From the NCBI GenBank assembly GCA_963971285.1, contig OZ020264.1, forward strand, positions 11,918,431-11,982,430: a stretch of DNA of 64,000 nt, in the 5' to 3' direction. This DNA is from Astropecten irregularis (lineage: Eukaryota; Echinodermata; Asteroidea; Paxillosida; Astropectinidae). The notes under the pieces were generated by a model, which was not told the origin of the DNA, ran no database searches, and saw only the letters and a list, made by a program, of their open reading frames with translations. Numbering within the stretch: the first letter of the stretch is position 1; each line of letters starts with the position of its first letter. A program made the translations under genes and the position numbers. Below, piece by piece: positions 37,158 through 48,438 of the stretch.

Positions 37158-37517
37158 TTAAAGGTACAGAACAGGATTGGTAACATACCCAAACAGAAAT
37201 ATACACAGATTTAGGTATAACTTTCAGGATATGAAGATGGTGCTGGTAGAAACATAATTATTGTTAAAAACATTTTTCCGCCTGAAATGGTGTACTTATC
37301 CAGAAATTAGTCAAACAAAGACGGAAAACAGTTTTGATCTCGGGGTAAGATCAAAACCTTTCTTTATGTTTATAAGAAAATTGAGTCGTTTTTTTTAAAA
37401 ATATTTTCTCGTGACTCGTAATATTTTCACAGGTGTGTTATTTTATGTACATGCTGGATCAGACAAAAGTGTGAGTGCTGTTCTGTGACCTTTACCGATC
37501 ATGTATTGTACCTTTAA
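37158..37517. repeat. FB3 element
   Basis: Near-complete copy; ends TTTAAAGGTACAGAACAGG and TGTATTGTACCTTTAA. Confidence 0.65.
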
Positions 37518-38102
37518 CTTATACGTTCGTGCGATCAATATATCCCACTAATAGTAGTATTATTACTCGCGAATCAGCTCTGTGCAACACGAGAGCCCCA
37601 CAAATTGAAGGAAGTTCCGTCTTTTTCGGTATATTACGCGTGGTGTAGAGTGATACGGGAAGGGGACTGTCAGTGATCCGTCTCGCCAGAGTAGACCGTG
37701 TTTATCGCAGACAAGCAGCCCAGGGCTCGGCCCGGTACATCCGGCCTGCCGCCCGCCCGGCATGCATGCAGCAGGGGCCGGCCGGCCAGGGCAACCCCCG
37801 GTCCTCTGCGCCCGTCTCGACGTCAAATTAGGCAAACTTTCCGGCCTTACACACATAAAAATACAGAATAACGCTGCCGATGATCCCCCCAATTCGGGTA
37901 ATCTGCAGTCTCCAACATTTAGCCTCCCCCTAAAACACTCAATTACCCGTACTATGATCTCGGCATTGCCAAAAAAAGAAAAGAATGGTTACTATAAAAT
38001 TAGAAATTACCATGGAAATGACTTAACTTCGCACAAGTCGAGATTAAACTGGTCTCATTACCCCCTCAACCCCTTCTAATTTCCAACAGCATGGTATTAT
38101 CG

Positions 38103-38166
38103 TCTTCGATAAAGATCCTGCTAGGATCGGAACGGAACGCGTCAGGCCCTCCTAACTCTAAGCATA
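38103..38166 (+). repeat. HH repeat copy
   Basis: AGATCCTGCTAGGATC hairpin followed by a duplicated GGAAC and CGCGTCAGGCC. Confidence 0.55.
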
Positions 38167-38508
38167 CTCGAATCCCAGACGCCCTTACTTCATTCGTGAC
38201 TTGTACGCAGTTCCCGGAAAAAAGGCTTTTCAACAATCCCCTTCACAGTTTAAAGGCCTTTTCACATGATGCTAAAAAATACTCGCAAGGCTTGGGAGTT
38301 TTTCTCATGCGTGAGACATTTCGCGAGGTTTTTCACCAGGGACGACCGGGTTGAAACTTGAAAGTTTAAACTACATGTTACCCTATTTACAGTTGGGTTG
38401 AGAACGATAGACCCACTTTGACAATTTTGAAGTGAAAATTGTTTGAGACCATGCTAGATAATTGAGACTGTGTCCCAAATCTCTGGCTGCGACCGCAAAT
38501 AACACACA

Positions 38509-38762
38509 GGGACCAATTTCACGGCGCAGCTTAGCACACAAATTTGCTAAGCATGACATTTCACTCTTTATAAATTTTATAAAAACAGGTTTAACAACCA
38601 AATATCCATGTGCTGTGTATCGCTTGTGATTGTTCTTTGGCTGTTGTTGACTGACCACGAACATCAAATGAAAATGTTGAAGTGTGGTTTGTTTTATTGG
38701 GAAAGACATTTTTGTGCTAAGCAAATTTTTGGTGCTTAGCAGCGCCGTGAAATTGGCCCCTG
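38509..38762. repeat. FB2 fold-back element
   Basis: Near-complete copy in the gene-poor region; ends GGGACCAATTTCACGGCGC and GCGCCGTGAAATTGGCCCC. Confidence 0.7.
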
Positions 38763-39762
38763 GTCTGTGGATGGAAGCGGCTGCAGTCACTGGCTAGTGG
38801 CTGCCATAGGTGTGTGTGTGTGTAATTTCTCAGCCGCAGCTAAAGATTTGGGACACTACCTATGCGCAGTGTGAACGCAGACTTGAGCAGTGTGAACATA
38901 GAGCACGATTGACAACCAGTGCTGAAATTTTTGGAAGAGTTGACAACGGGTGGACCAGTGTACACATTTCGACACGTGTAGGCCTACTAAAAAAGGTTTT
39001 CGCGCAGGAAAGGGCTAAACAGATTCCCACAAACCCCCATGCCCTGACCACCTAGCGCAACCCTTCCAAATTCCGCCATACACAAAACTCAGCTGCATAA
39101 TATTACCATATTACTGAACTAGACTACATTACATTGTCTATTGCATAACCACATAAAACAATGGAATCAACTACTTCCTGTGTAAGTACGGGTCCAAATA
39201 AACTATGAAGAGACTACACTCTATCTACCAGCCACGTCCACGGCTGGAGAATAAAGCCAATGATGTTTTTAATGCTTCGTACGGCCAGTAGGCTGTGTGG
39301 GCAGCCATGCTGCTCGGCTTGGGTGGACACTGAACGTATACGGATTAACCTAAACCATCGATCGTAAGCATGAAAAGGAAGTAGGCTTACAAATAGACCT
39401 ACCATGAGAACCACCAAATATCGCTTTTCGTATAAGATAACGTGCATTAGTCATAACACCTATGATCACCAGTAGTACATGTGTAAAGACGTACGGTATG
39501 CAGGCCTACCACTTGCGTAACTTTAAGCCATCCATGTACACACGTACGGCATTCTTTCACACGCAAACATGCATAACAATCGAAGCACGAATACCGAAGT
39601 TTTTCGCTGCTTGAGTACTGAGAAACTCCGGGTTCAATACACGGTTGAACAGCCTCGTCGGCATCGACCGTAACGGGGAACTTTTCAGCGATTGTATGGG
39701 TACCCACCCTAGCTAGTGGTAGGCCTCGTAAGTCTGCAAAAGCGGTTTGTAAAGTTGACCTT

Positions 39763-39927
39763 ACCTTGTGGGGCGGCTGCTGCTGTTGTTCGTGCACGGG
39801 GAGACTGGTTACGGTAGACGGTATGCCGTACGGTACGAAACTCCAAGTGCTTCCCCCTGGAGGGTACGGGGTCGTTCGATCACCAGCACACGGTGGTGTT
39901 GATACAAACTGAGCCGGACGTGGGTAG
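39763..39927 (-). other. Candidate coding exon of an unrecognised or alternative transcript
   Basis: On the minus strand a frame stays open from just after a TGA near 39977 down to a very good donor, CACAAG|GTAAGG, at 39763. A plausible acceptor (TCTCCACCAG) gives an exon 39763-39927. The translation is rich in Pro, Ser, Thr and Tyr and ends HEQQQQPPHK, like an activation region of a transcription factor. There is no ATG in this frame, so it would be internal or noncoding. It ends in phase 0 and would join in frame to SAMD11 exon 2 (24161), but not to the ATG frame of SAMD11 exon 1. I do not recognise the protein. Confidence 0.3.
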
Positions 39928-40340
39928 CTGGTGGAGATAACAAGGTCTAGATCGTAAGGGCAAATTCCGCTAAGTCAATAACCATAGCTACCTCGTGGGG
40001 ATCGAGATAGCTGGGCCGTCCTTGTCCGTAAGTGTAGGCCTAGTCCCGCCTGCGTGGTTGGCTCAGTGTGTGGGGGTCGGTCGTGTTGGCGCGCCCCTGG
40101 CGTGATCCACTAACAAAGGTACGGTACGGCAGGCGATCGATACCTCGTGTTTACGAGAAGTGTGATAAATATCACTCGACCTCTCCGCTGCTACCTAGTA
40201 CTGGACCTATGAGTATGACTGTACTAGGCTACAAGTTACAGTCCAAGTTGGCCGAGTACAATGCCACAAACCCACAAATAATAGGCCTACTCCCTCCTAC
40301 TACACGTTTGTACTAGACTAGCTAGGCCTACTTCACTTAC

Positions 40341-40640
40341 CCAGCTAGCGATTGTTACAACACTTCCCGTCCGATCCCGTACGTGTATTCTAAATGACTG
40401 CTATGCTGTGCTAGTTGAGCTGGGGCGATTATCGAGAGCGAAACTGTTGATCGGACGCAGCTGGCGTGACGCGACACGGAGCATGTTGGAGGCGCTCTTC
40501 CGTATTGGTCGGCCGTAGTTCAAAAATTTCCAAAACCTCGCAGCATGCAGCTCCCCCGACGCGACGCGTAACGAACGAGCGTTCAGCGTCGTCACGCGCG
40601 CCGTACGGTGTCGTCACGCACTCGCGGCTATACAAGAAAT
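40341..40640 (-). other. Candidate GC-rich first exon (noncoding) on the minus strand
   Basis: A CpG-rich block carries an excellent minus-strand donor, AGCTGG|GTAAGTGA, at 40341. ATGs inside it meet stops before the donor, so it would be a leader exon. It could start a transcript running towards the candidate exon at 39763-39927 or SAMD11. The upstream edge is arbitrary. Confidence 0.3.
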
Positions 40641-41589
40641 AATGGGCGTGGACAGTGCATGCCGCGAAGGAGGTTATAAAAAAAACCTAAAATGAAAGAG
40701 GAAAAAAATATTAAGCAGTCTGAATACTGAGAAATATTCTTCCAGAAGATGGCCATGGGTTTTGAGCGGGATGGGAGAGAATCAATAGGCTTATGCCTCA
40801 TAGGCTCGAGTCAAACAGTCAGTCAAAGTCAAGATCTTAAAGTTTTCTTCTTCTTTTTTTAAAGACAGAATTGCATGCCGACAAAACATAGTTTATCAAT
40901 TACAGGAATAGAAGTTTCTAGCTGAGACAAGCTCAGCTTTAGGGTAAAAGTAGAAGCGATGCCTTGAAAGTAACTTTAAACCTTTGCTGAATTTCATATA
41001 GGCCCCCTAATTATTGCAAAACGTAAAGTCTGAAAAGTAGGCTTCCATTATTTTCAGTAGGCCTACATCTCTGATATTGAGTGCAGACTTGCCAACCAAA
41101 ACTAATTACCAAGCTTGTTTTCGGCTGGGGACGAAGCCGTCCAAGTTCTACCCCAAGTCGGAGACGATCGAAACTGCAATAGCGCCCTCTTGTGAAATTT
41201 TGTTTTAATCGGTAAACTCGTCACTGCAAAGCTGCCGACACGCCGCCCTTCACAAATGACGAAAGAGGGCCTGCTTTAAAAAGTTGCACCAAAGCTATTG
41301 AAATGATGTTGCGGTTGTTTGTCAAAAACCAACACCACCAACGACGACAACAACAACAGAAGGCAACCAAAACAGCAACAACAAAAACGACACTAACAGC
41401 AGCAGCTGCAGCAGCAGCAACACCACCAACAACAACAATTGGAAAAGCATGCGTTTTCAGTTTCCGTGTGACCCGAAGATTAGGCCTATAATAGACTATT
41501 GTTTATAAAGTTAATACTGATATTGATCTTCCTGTGGATTTATCTCTTAAAGAAAAAAAACGATGTCATCGTCAGGTGATTTTAACTTC

Positions 41590-41915
41590 TAATAAGTTAT
41601 CAAATGTTTCCCTTGTGGTTATTTGATGATTTTATTAATTAAAACACCGCATCCTCTTTGAGTGATCCTCATGTACTGTTTCTCAGGTTGCAGCATTATG
41701 CTGCACGTATCTTAAATGATCTTTGGGATATAGTGGTATGTGAGTGGTTTCATGGCTTCTGACTGCCAAATTAACAAAGATAATTTGGGACACCACCAAC
41801 GTAGGGCTGGATAGCAAAGTTGATAGAGCGCATGTACGGTATTCAGGTCGTCGCCGGTTCGAATCCCGCTCCGGTCAATTTTTCTTTGTTCACTTTTCAA
41901 TTATTCTAATTATAC
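41590..41915 (+). repeat. Long tRNA-derived SINE copy with tail sequence upstream of head
   Basis: Reads tail (CCTTGTGGTTATTTGATGAT), then CTCTTTGAGTGATC, then flank, head and tail again, as if two units were joined end to end. Confidence 0.7.
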
Positions 41916-41984
41916 AGGCTTTGTAAATAATTTATACACAATCATTTAAAACACACAAACCATTTAGCGTATGGTTTTCAGAGT

Positions 41985-42190
41985 TGTTGGCTCGAGTCGG
42001 TGACTTGGACTCGACTCCGACTCGAGTCACCAATTTTTGTGACTTGCGACTTGACTTGACTTGTTTTTGACGGAGTGGCTTGTGACTTGACTTGACTTGG
42101 AACAAAATGACTCGAGACTAGACTTGACTCAGAAAATTTGACTTGCGACTTGACTTGACTTGAGAAAATTTGACTTGGTTACAACTCTGA
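41985..42190. repeat. Degenerate GACTT/GACTC pentamer repeat
   Basis: Repeated GACTTGACTTG and GACTCGAGTC units. A smaller related patch lies at about 63835-63985 at the right edge. Confidence 0.6.
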
Positions 42191-42639
42191 CGGTTTTATA
42201 CCGCAGTGAGTGATATTAAAATTAATCATTGACATGCACTGTTCCGGGTCTACCTTATACAAATGAGAGAATTAGTATGGGAGAGAATACAAAAAAGGAG
42301 TGACACATTGATATAAGGAAAAGGTGGTATATTTTGTCAGTTTCATAACTTGCTTACAATCAGTTCTTTTTATCTCTTTGAGCCGGTGTAACTGTCATGT
42401 GTGCGGGTTGCGTATTAACCAGACGCCATGGTTGACAGAAATGATGCTTACTTACGGGATTAACTCCTAAAATTAGCTGAAGATAATCAGCGATTTGCAA
42501 CGATTGTAAAAATGTTGAGGATTATGTGGTTACCTGACGGATGATTATAAGGCTAAGTTATTTAATAATTGACCGACATCATGTTTTCATATTGTCATTC
42601 AAAGGTAACACAATAAGTAATAAATTATAAACTCAATAT

Positions 42640-42775
42640 ACATGAAGTAATAAACTGCTGCAAACTGGTCATCGGCCAAAATAATGACCTAATATGTATA
42701 AAATGCTTAGAGTTAGACGGGCCTGTCGCGTTTCGATCCTAACAGGATCTTTCGTCAGGCTCCTAACTCCAAGCA
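42640..42775 (-). repeat. HH repeat copy
   Basis: Includes the flank ACTGCTGCAAACTG and core CGCGTTTCGATCCTAACAGG (plus-strand reading). Confidence 0.55.
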
Positions 42776-45120
42776 GTAACATTTTGTATGGGAGCCTATG
42801 GGAAATTATTTAGTGGTCTGCACACCGTCCCGTACCCGTACACTGAAAAAAAAATCCTCGTATGCAAGGAACATATGCACGGAGACTGGGAACTTGACCG
42901 TATGTTACTGACTATGTCAAACATAATCAACGACCATTTCAATGCACAACTCATGTTGGTCCACACAGGCTCTGCGGGTTTGTCTATAAGCACGACACGA
43001 ACAGTCGTCTGGTATAGTCAGTGACACGCGGTCAAGTTCCCAGACTTCGTAATATGGTTTGTACACGGGATCAGGTACTCATTGCTAGTCTGGCAATGGT
43101 CAATTCGGCCGTTTTAGGGGTCTTTTTATTTGAATGTACTTTTCGGCAAAAAAGTCATCTGTTAACCTCTACAAAATTGAAGAGAAAATGAAAGTTTTCA
43201 ACATTATTTTGCCGTATTGCTAATTGCTTAGCACAAAAATGTCTTGCCCAATAAAACAAAACACCTTAAAAAACATTAGATATTGATAACAGCCAAAGAA
43301 CAATCACAAGTGATACACAGCACATGGACATTCCTGTTTTTATTAAGACCGTTATTTCATAGTTTTTGTGCTAAGCAGGGCCATGCAATTTTTCCCCCAT
43401 GGTCTCTTGATTATTAACTCACATAACCATGACGACCAAAAGACAACAAAACATGACCAATTTTGCGAAAGCAAAAGGGGAACAACATTTAACCCCCCTT
43501 TTCAACTTGTATTGTTAGCAAACCCATGACACATTTCAAATAAAATTGGTTCAACCCGACTGATAACAAAATAAAATGGGTCACTCAATATTGTCGTGTA
43601 CTGACACCCTGGCAATGTTTTTTGGTGTTTTTTTTATGAATTACAATTTAATTTGAGAACCTGGTTTCAGCCGACGCCTAAAAGTTTTTAATTTACCGAT
43701 TATATCTTTGTTCGTGAACTAGGTAGGGTAACTTAGTTCTATATCGGTGACGTATAGTTTGTGTATTTCGATATGGTGCTTTTCTTTTCAAACGTTTGGG
43801 CCAGGCTTTGTTTTGTCACGGGGGTGGGGAGTACACAATTTACTAGGATAAAGGTAATTATCATATACTTTGTCATGCAGATTCACGAGCAAACATATCA
43901 AGGAAGATACAGTAACGGTCATCTGTGAAATTCACAGGCCCATCATACGGTGCCCACTTTTTGAGAAAACAGTGAAAAACGCTCACTGTATTAATTAACT
44001 CTGTTGTCTGACCTTGTACTTCCCAAGATGGCGCCAAAACGCCCTCATTATAGACCGCATAGGTCCAGCGTTTGGCTACCTGGCTAACTCCAAGCATTTT
44101 AAAAGATAATGTGTTTGGTCGAGTGATAGTCATTTTAATGAAACATTGAAGAGCACATGATAGATATCGCGTATCTTCTTAAATGACGCGATAAGAGAAG
44201 AACGTACGAGGGTCCGGCTCGTCAGGGATCATCACCAAAGATCCTTGCCGTGAAAATGGAGCAGGAAACGGTATCAGTTTGGGCCGTCGCGTCGGTTAAA
44301 CTAACTCCTTTCGCGGAGTCGGTGAAAGGTTGTGGAAGAAAATGAAGTTGGCCAAAAGGACGGGAGTGTCACAAACATTCGGTGTTGGTTGCCACGCCCA
44401 TTGCCTCGGGTGTGTCGTTGCATAAGGGCGTGGTACTGGGTGTGGTTGATCAGGGTGTATTAAAGTGGTTCAGAACAATATTTTTGCCGTTCAAAATTGT
44501 GAGGTCTGCTTTTGCAAACGAGGGAAGACTATACGGTTTACTCAAACACAACTTGCTTCAGTATGACAAGAAGCTATTTCTTCGGCTAATGATGTCATTA
44601 TCACAATATTGGTGTCCAATGACCAAATCATCATCAAATAGCCATTGAAAAGAATAACGCCCTAATATTCACCCAGCACACGTTCAAATAGCAACTCGAA
44701 GTGGCCACCGCGCTTTAGCGAACAAAATGACAGCACTAAATTTTGTAGTCTAGATAAAGAGAAGACGTAAAGATAAAACCCAAAGAGCTGTATTCTTTTT
44801 GTCTAAGCTCTTCCCTTTTATGAAAACTTATGTTTCGTAAGGGTTACAGGGTTATTCTGTTGTGTGTTGATACAGATTAAATAATCTATTTTTTATCTCC
44901 AAATGGTGGGTTTAACCATTACAGTTGCTATTTGCTGTAGCCTATTGGCGGTGCATAGTCCAACTTTGGAACGTGCGTAGCGAGGTTCAATCATACCCAA
45001 AGCTGGTGATGCTCTTTTTGTGCATCTGATGTACATTGCTATTGAGTTCACATTGCCGTATACATTTTGTGTTTAAAACTGTGTTCTTTTTTGTCGTGAA
45101 ACTTGCCGTGAACCTTAATT

Positions 45121-45165
45121 ATGGGGCAAACCCAAGCAGACAGGGAAGCCCTCGAGCCTAGACAG
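45121..45165 (+). other. Candidate 15-codon first exon (MGQTQADREALEPRQ)
   Basis: An ATG is followed by 15 open codons ending exactly at a strong donor, CAG|GTATGT. A Gly at position 2 would allow N-myristoylation. No recognised partner exon lies downstream before the GLUT gene, although it ends in phase 0 and the GLUT exon 2 starts in phase 0. It may be chance. Confidence 0.18.
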
Positions 45166-45209
45166 GTATGTAGTCATTTTTCTGCTCTTTTTCTCAATTT
45201 CATTTGGTC

Positions 45210-45565
45210 AAAAATTGCTTTTACAGGTATTAGTATACTTTGGTATGAAACCAAAACAGAAATGTTCACTGATTTACGTATATAATTACAGGGTATATAA
45301 AGATAGACCTGGTACAAACATACCGTTAAAACGGTTCTGCCTGAAATGCTGTATTTATCCAGAAATGAGTAAAACAACAGGTCGAAACCTCACAATTACA
45401 ATTTCGCGTAACAATTGCAACGGTTTTTCGATGTTTTCTATGCTGTTTCCAATGATCAATTGAGATGAAAATTTCACAGGTTTGTTTTTATTTCATGACA
45501 AATCAAATAATTGAACAGACCGCAGCTGTTCTGTCACCTTTACCAAAGTATGATACTACCTTTAA
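45210..45565. repeat. FB4 element (GGTAGTATCATACTTTGGT ends)
   Basis: Defines FB4: ends with AAAGGTAGTATCATACTTTG and a shared middle with FB3 (ACAGAAATGTTCAC, GTATTTATCCAGAAAT). It looks like a sister family of FB3. Many copies are partial; other partial ones lie at 6855-7005, 43870-44010 and 57115-57400. Confidence 0.6.
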
Positions 45566-46074
45566 CGCCTTATTTATTATGCAAAACTGCCGAACGTTAA
45601 ACATGTATGGAAAAGAGTGACCATTGACATTAATTAAGACCTATAAGGGCCTTTACGAAATGGGGCTTGAGGCTAGGCTTGGGATTTATTCTGCTACCGC
45701 CATGTTGTGTCCTAAATGAAATGAAGGGCTTGAGATACATGGCGAAGCTGGAGCCTTTCTTCAGCTTCGTCGTGTAGCCCAATCCATTCATTTTGTTTTG
45801 TTGGCCTCAAATGGCGGTAGCGAAATAAGTCCCAAGCCGAACCTCAAGCCTGGTTTCGAAATGGTCCTGTCACAGCGCTTTGAGAGAAAGCAACAGACAA
45901 CAGAATGGACAAGTAGACAAACAAGACGGACAAACAGACAAACAAGACGGACAGACAGACCCTCCAGAATAATCCATCGAACCCGGACATCCAATGTTAC
46001 TAAACGGGGAGTTTTAAGTTTAGTTTAGTAAAAGTGCAAAAAACAAAATTATTTTACCGTGTTTTGCTGTTGAT

Positions 46075-46091
46075 GTTGTTGCTGCTGTTGT

Positions 46092-46140
<49 letters not shown>

Positions 46141-46141
46141 C
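46075..46141. repeat. (TTG)n microsatellite
   Basis: About 20 TTG units with few interruptions. A smaller AAC tract (same motif, other strand) is at 28650-28680. Confidence 0.85.
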
Positions 46142-48179
46142 TCACATTGATTTGTATTCTTTTCCTGTTCATTGTGTTTCATTGTAAAATCGCAGAAAAA
46201 TCACTGTCGACTCCGAAGCTCCTACAAATAAATTTCAGGATAATATTACTTTAAACAAACTACTGAAATGTAATCAATTGTTTGTTATTTTTTCTAGTAA
46301 TGAACTTTGAACAACGGGTTTAAATTTCGAGCATTTCATTATTATTATGATTGTGTAGCGTTATTAGAAATAACCACAAAGTAGATAATAATTAACCCTT
46401 GTATGCCTAATCAGAAGTCAACCAGCCGAAAGATTAGTGCTTAAAACTGAAGGACAAAAATGACATGACCAAATAATTGCACAAAGGGTTTACATTTCAA
46501 GTATTTCATCACTGTTATGGTTCTATAGTGTTATTAAAAATAATCCCAAAGTTGCCTACAAACAATACCCTTATAATTACAAATAGTGTATTAGGGAGAC
46601 ACGTTACTAATAGCGTCTGGAAGGGAACATTAGGGAGACATCGGAAATTAGAGAGACATTTCAATGTCTTACAAAATTACTTTTGGTTTAAAATTTTAAA
46701 ATTTCAAATATTTGTTCTTTGTTTTTCAACATTCAACACCCTAAATTCAAAAATGTTTATTAGTTGGGTGACATTATAGGGGGCGCTGTTTGTGTGGCTC
46801 CATTAAAAATAGCATTACATTATTTAATTGTGTTGCGATTGGGCAAAATGAGATGGTCACATGACGAATGTTTGGCGAGGCTAGTCTTGGGTTCAAGCTT
46901 CAATGCCGGAGCCATTACCCACCGATAAATGCTATAAACATCAGCCTTGAGATTAAGAATAATCTATATGGTTTCTTAATAGGTGGATCATTAGTCATGA
47001 TTAGTGTATATATAGGGGCCACGGACGTCATTATAAAAATGATTGTGAAACTATTGTGAAACGCCCTCAATAGCAACGATGTTTTCTTAAATTTAAAGGT
47101 AGTATCATACTTTGGTTTTTGTCCACGAAATACAGATTCATGGGCAAAAATATCAAGACAGATATAGTAACAGTCATCTGTGAAAATTTCAGTCCCATAC
47201 GGTGCCCACTTTTTGAGAAAACAGTGAAAAACAGTCACAGTATTTCTTCAGTCTTTTATTTTTGATCTTTTAAAAGATCAACAATTATTTTCCGTCGTTG
47301 TTTTTACTAATTTCTGGATAAATACACCATTTTTCAGGCGGAAAATTTGTTATGTTTTCTACCACCACCATCCTCATACCCTGTAAGTTATACACAAATC
47401 GGTGAACATTTCTGTTTGGGTTTCTTACCAAAGTATGGTACCTTTATTTTGCCAAATGATTTCATCAGTGAATTTGAAGATCAGCTTCAAATTTTCATTT
47501 ATTAATCAAAGGATAATGCCCATTAATGGATGTGCAAGTGTTACGGACGTATAACCCTTACATCGTCACAAAATGTTTCACGATTTGAGTTTCAAAGTCC
47601 AATCGATACCTATGAAAAGGCCAAAATCGATTCCAGTGTAAAGGCAAGAATCGATCGATAATACTCGTGGTTATTTGTGTAGGGGACGCTTGCACAGCCC
47701 AGTGTTATTTTAACTGTTAACAGTTATCGATATTTTGAGAGGTTGTCAAAAAGTACAAAACCAACGGATCGAAGTCAACGTAACGGTTATTATTTCCGAA
47801 GTTAAGAGGGTATTAACTTTATTAACTGAGGAAAATATTGCTTCTTCTGCGATAACGCCTTGATAAGGATTGTTACCTAATTTGTTGACAGTGTACACCC
47901 TGCTTTATTCTTGACGTTTCCTCTTTATTTGTTTGTTTGTTTGTCTGTCTGTTTGTTTGTTTGTGTGTTTGAAACTGTGAACATTTCCTCACTCCCCTAA
48001 AAAATCCTAGTTTCTGTCGCATGCTCCAAAGTACTTGGCCAATGTAATAACAGTTATGAAACATTGCTGTGAATTTCTGATAAGGACACACAACAAGCTC
48101 AAGCCACGGTATCACATCGGCCCGTATAATGTGGACCCTGGGGCCCATTCGCAAACACAAGAAGCACATGTTATGTAAC
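46142..48179. other. Gene-free stretch left of the GLUT promoter
   Basis: AT-rich, with one FB4 copy (47093-47448). GGGGGCGCTG at about 46778 resembles a CTCF core. Nothing else is identified. Confidence 0.5.
47093..47448. repeat. FB4 element
   Basis: Near-complete copy with both ends (AAAGGTAGTATCATACTTTG left, AAAGTATGGTACCTTT right). Confidence 0.65.
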
Positions 48180-48438
48180 GTGCAGGACACCTTCTTGCCA
48201 GTGCGCCTGCGCCAGTCAAACTGTTATCTCTCCCCTACCCCTCCCCTCCCCTCCATCCTATCAGTAAGCATATAATGGTACAAGGCCAACTATTATTGGC
48301 TCGTACACGTTGAACCAATCTTCCCCCCTTGTTTGGTACCGAACACGAAGTAGGCCTTCTGGTACTACTACTACTTGTTTCGGCTTCGGAGTTGTAATTT
48401 CTTGATCACTTGTGGAGAAAAAAGGAAAAGTAGTAAAG
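48180..48438 (+). promoter_or_regulatory. Candidate promoter and leader of the GLUT gene
   Basis: This segment contains a C-rich tract with repeated CCCCTCCC (about 48230-48255, Sp/KLF type), a GC-rich TGCGCCTGCGCC box near 48200, an inverted CCAAT box (ATTGG, about 48295) and a direct CCAAT at 48315-48319. An in-frame TGA at 48403-48405 lies before the ATG, so the ORF does not extend upstream. No convincing acceptor precedes the ATG, so the leader is probably unspliced. Confidence 0.45.

Larger units (their letters stand above)
36730..39762. other. Gene-free stretch
   Basis: Holds an FB3 copy, a GC-rich patch at 37560-37830, an HH copy and an FB2 copy. I see no supported gene. Confidence 0.5.
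40680..45120. other. Gene-free stretch
   Basis: AT-richer than the block to its left. Contains the long SINE at 41590, a CAA/GCA-rich tract at 41325-41445, the pentamer repeat, an HH copy and decayed FB2/FB4. No exon recognised. Confidence 0.5.

Noticed and set aside
25000..48000. A retrotransposon or viral polyprotein in the gene-poor region
   Set aside because: No reverse transcriptase, integrase, transposase or capsid motifs were seen in any frame. The repeats there are short and non-coding.
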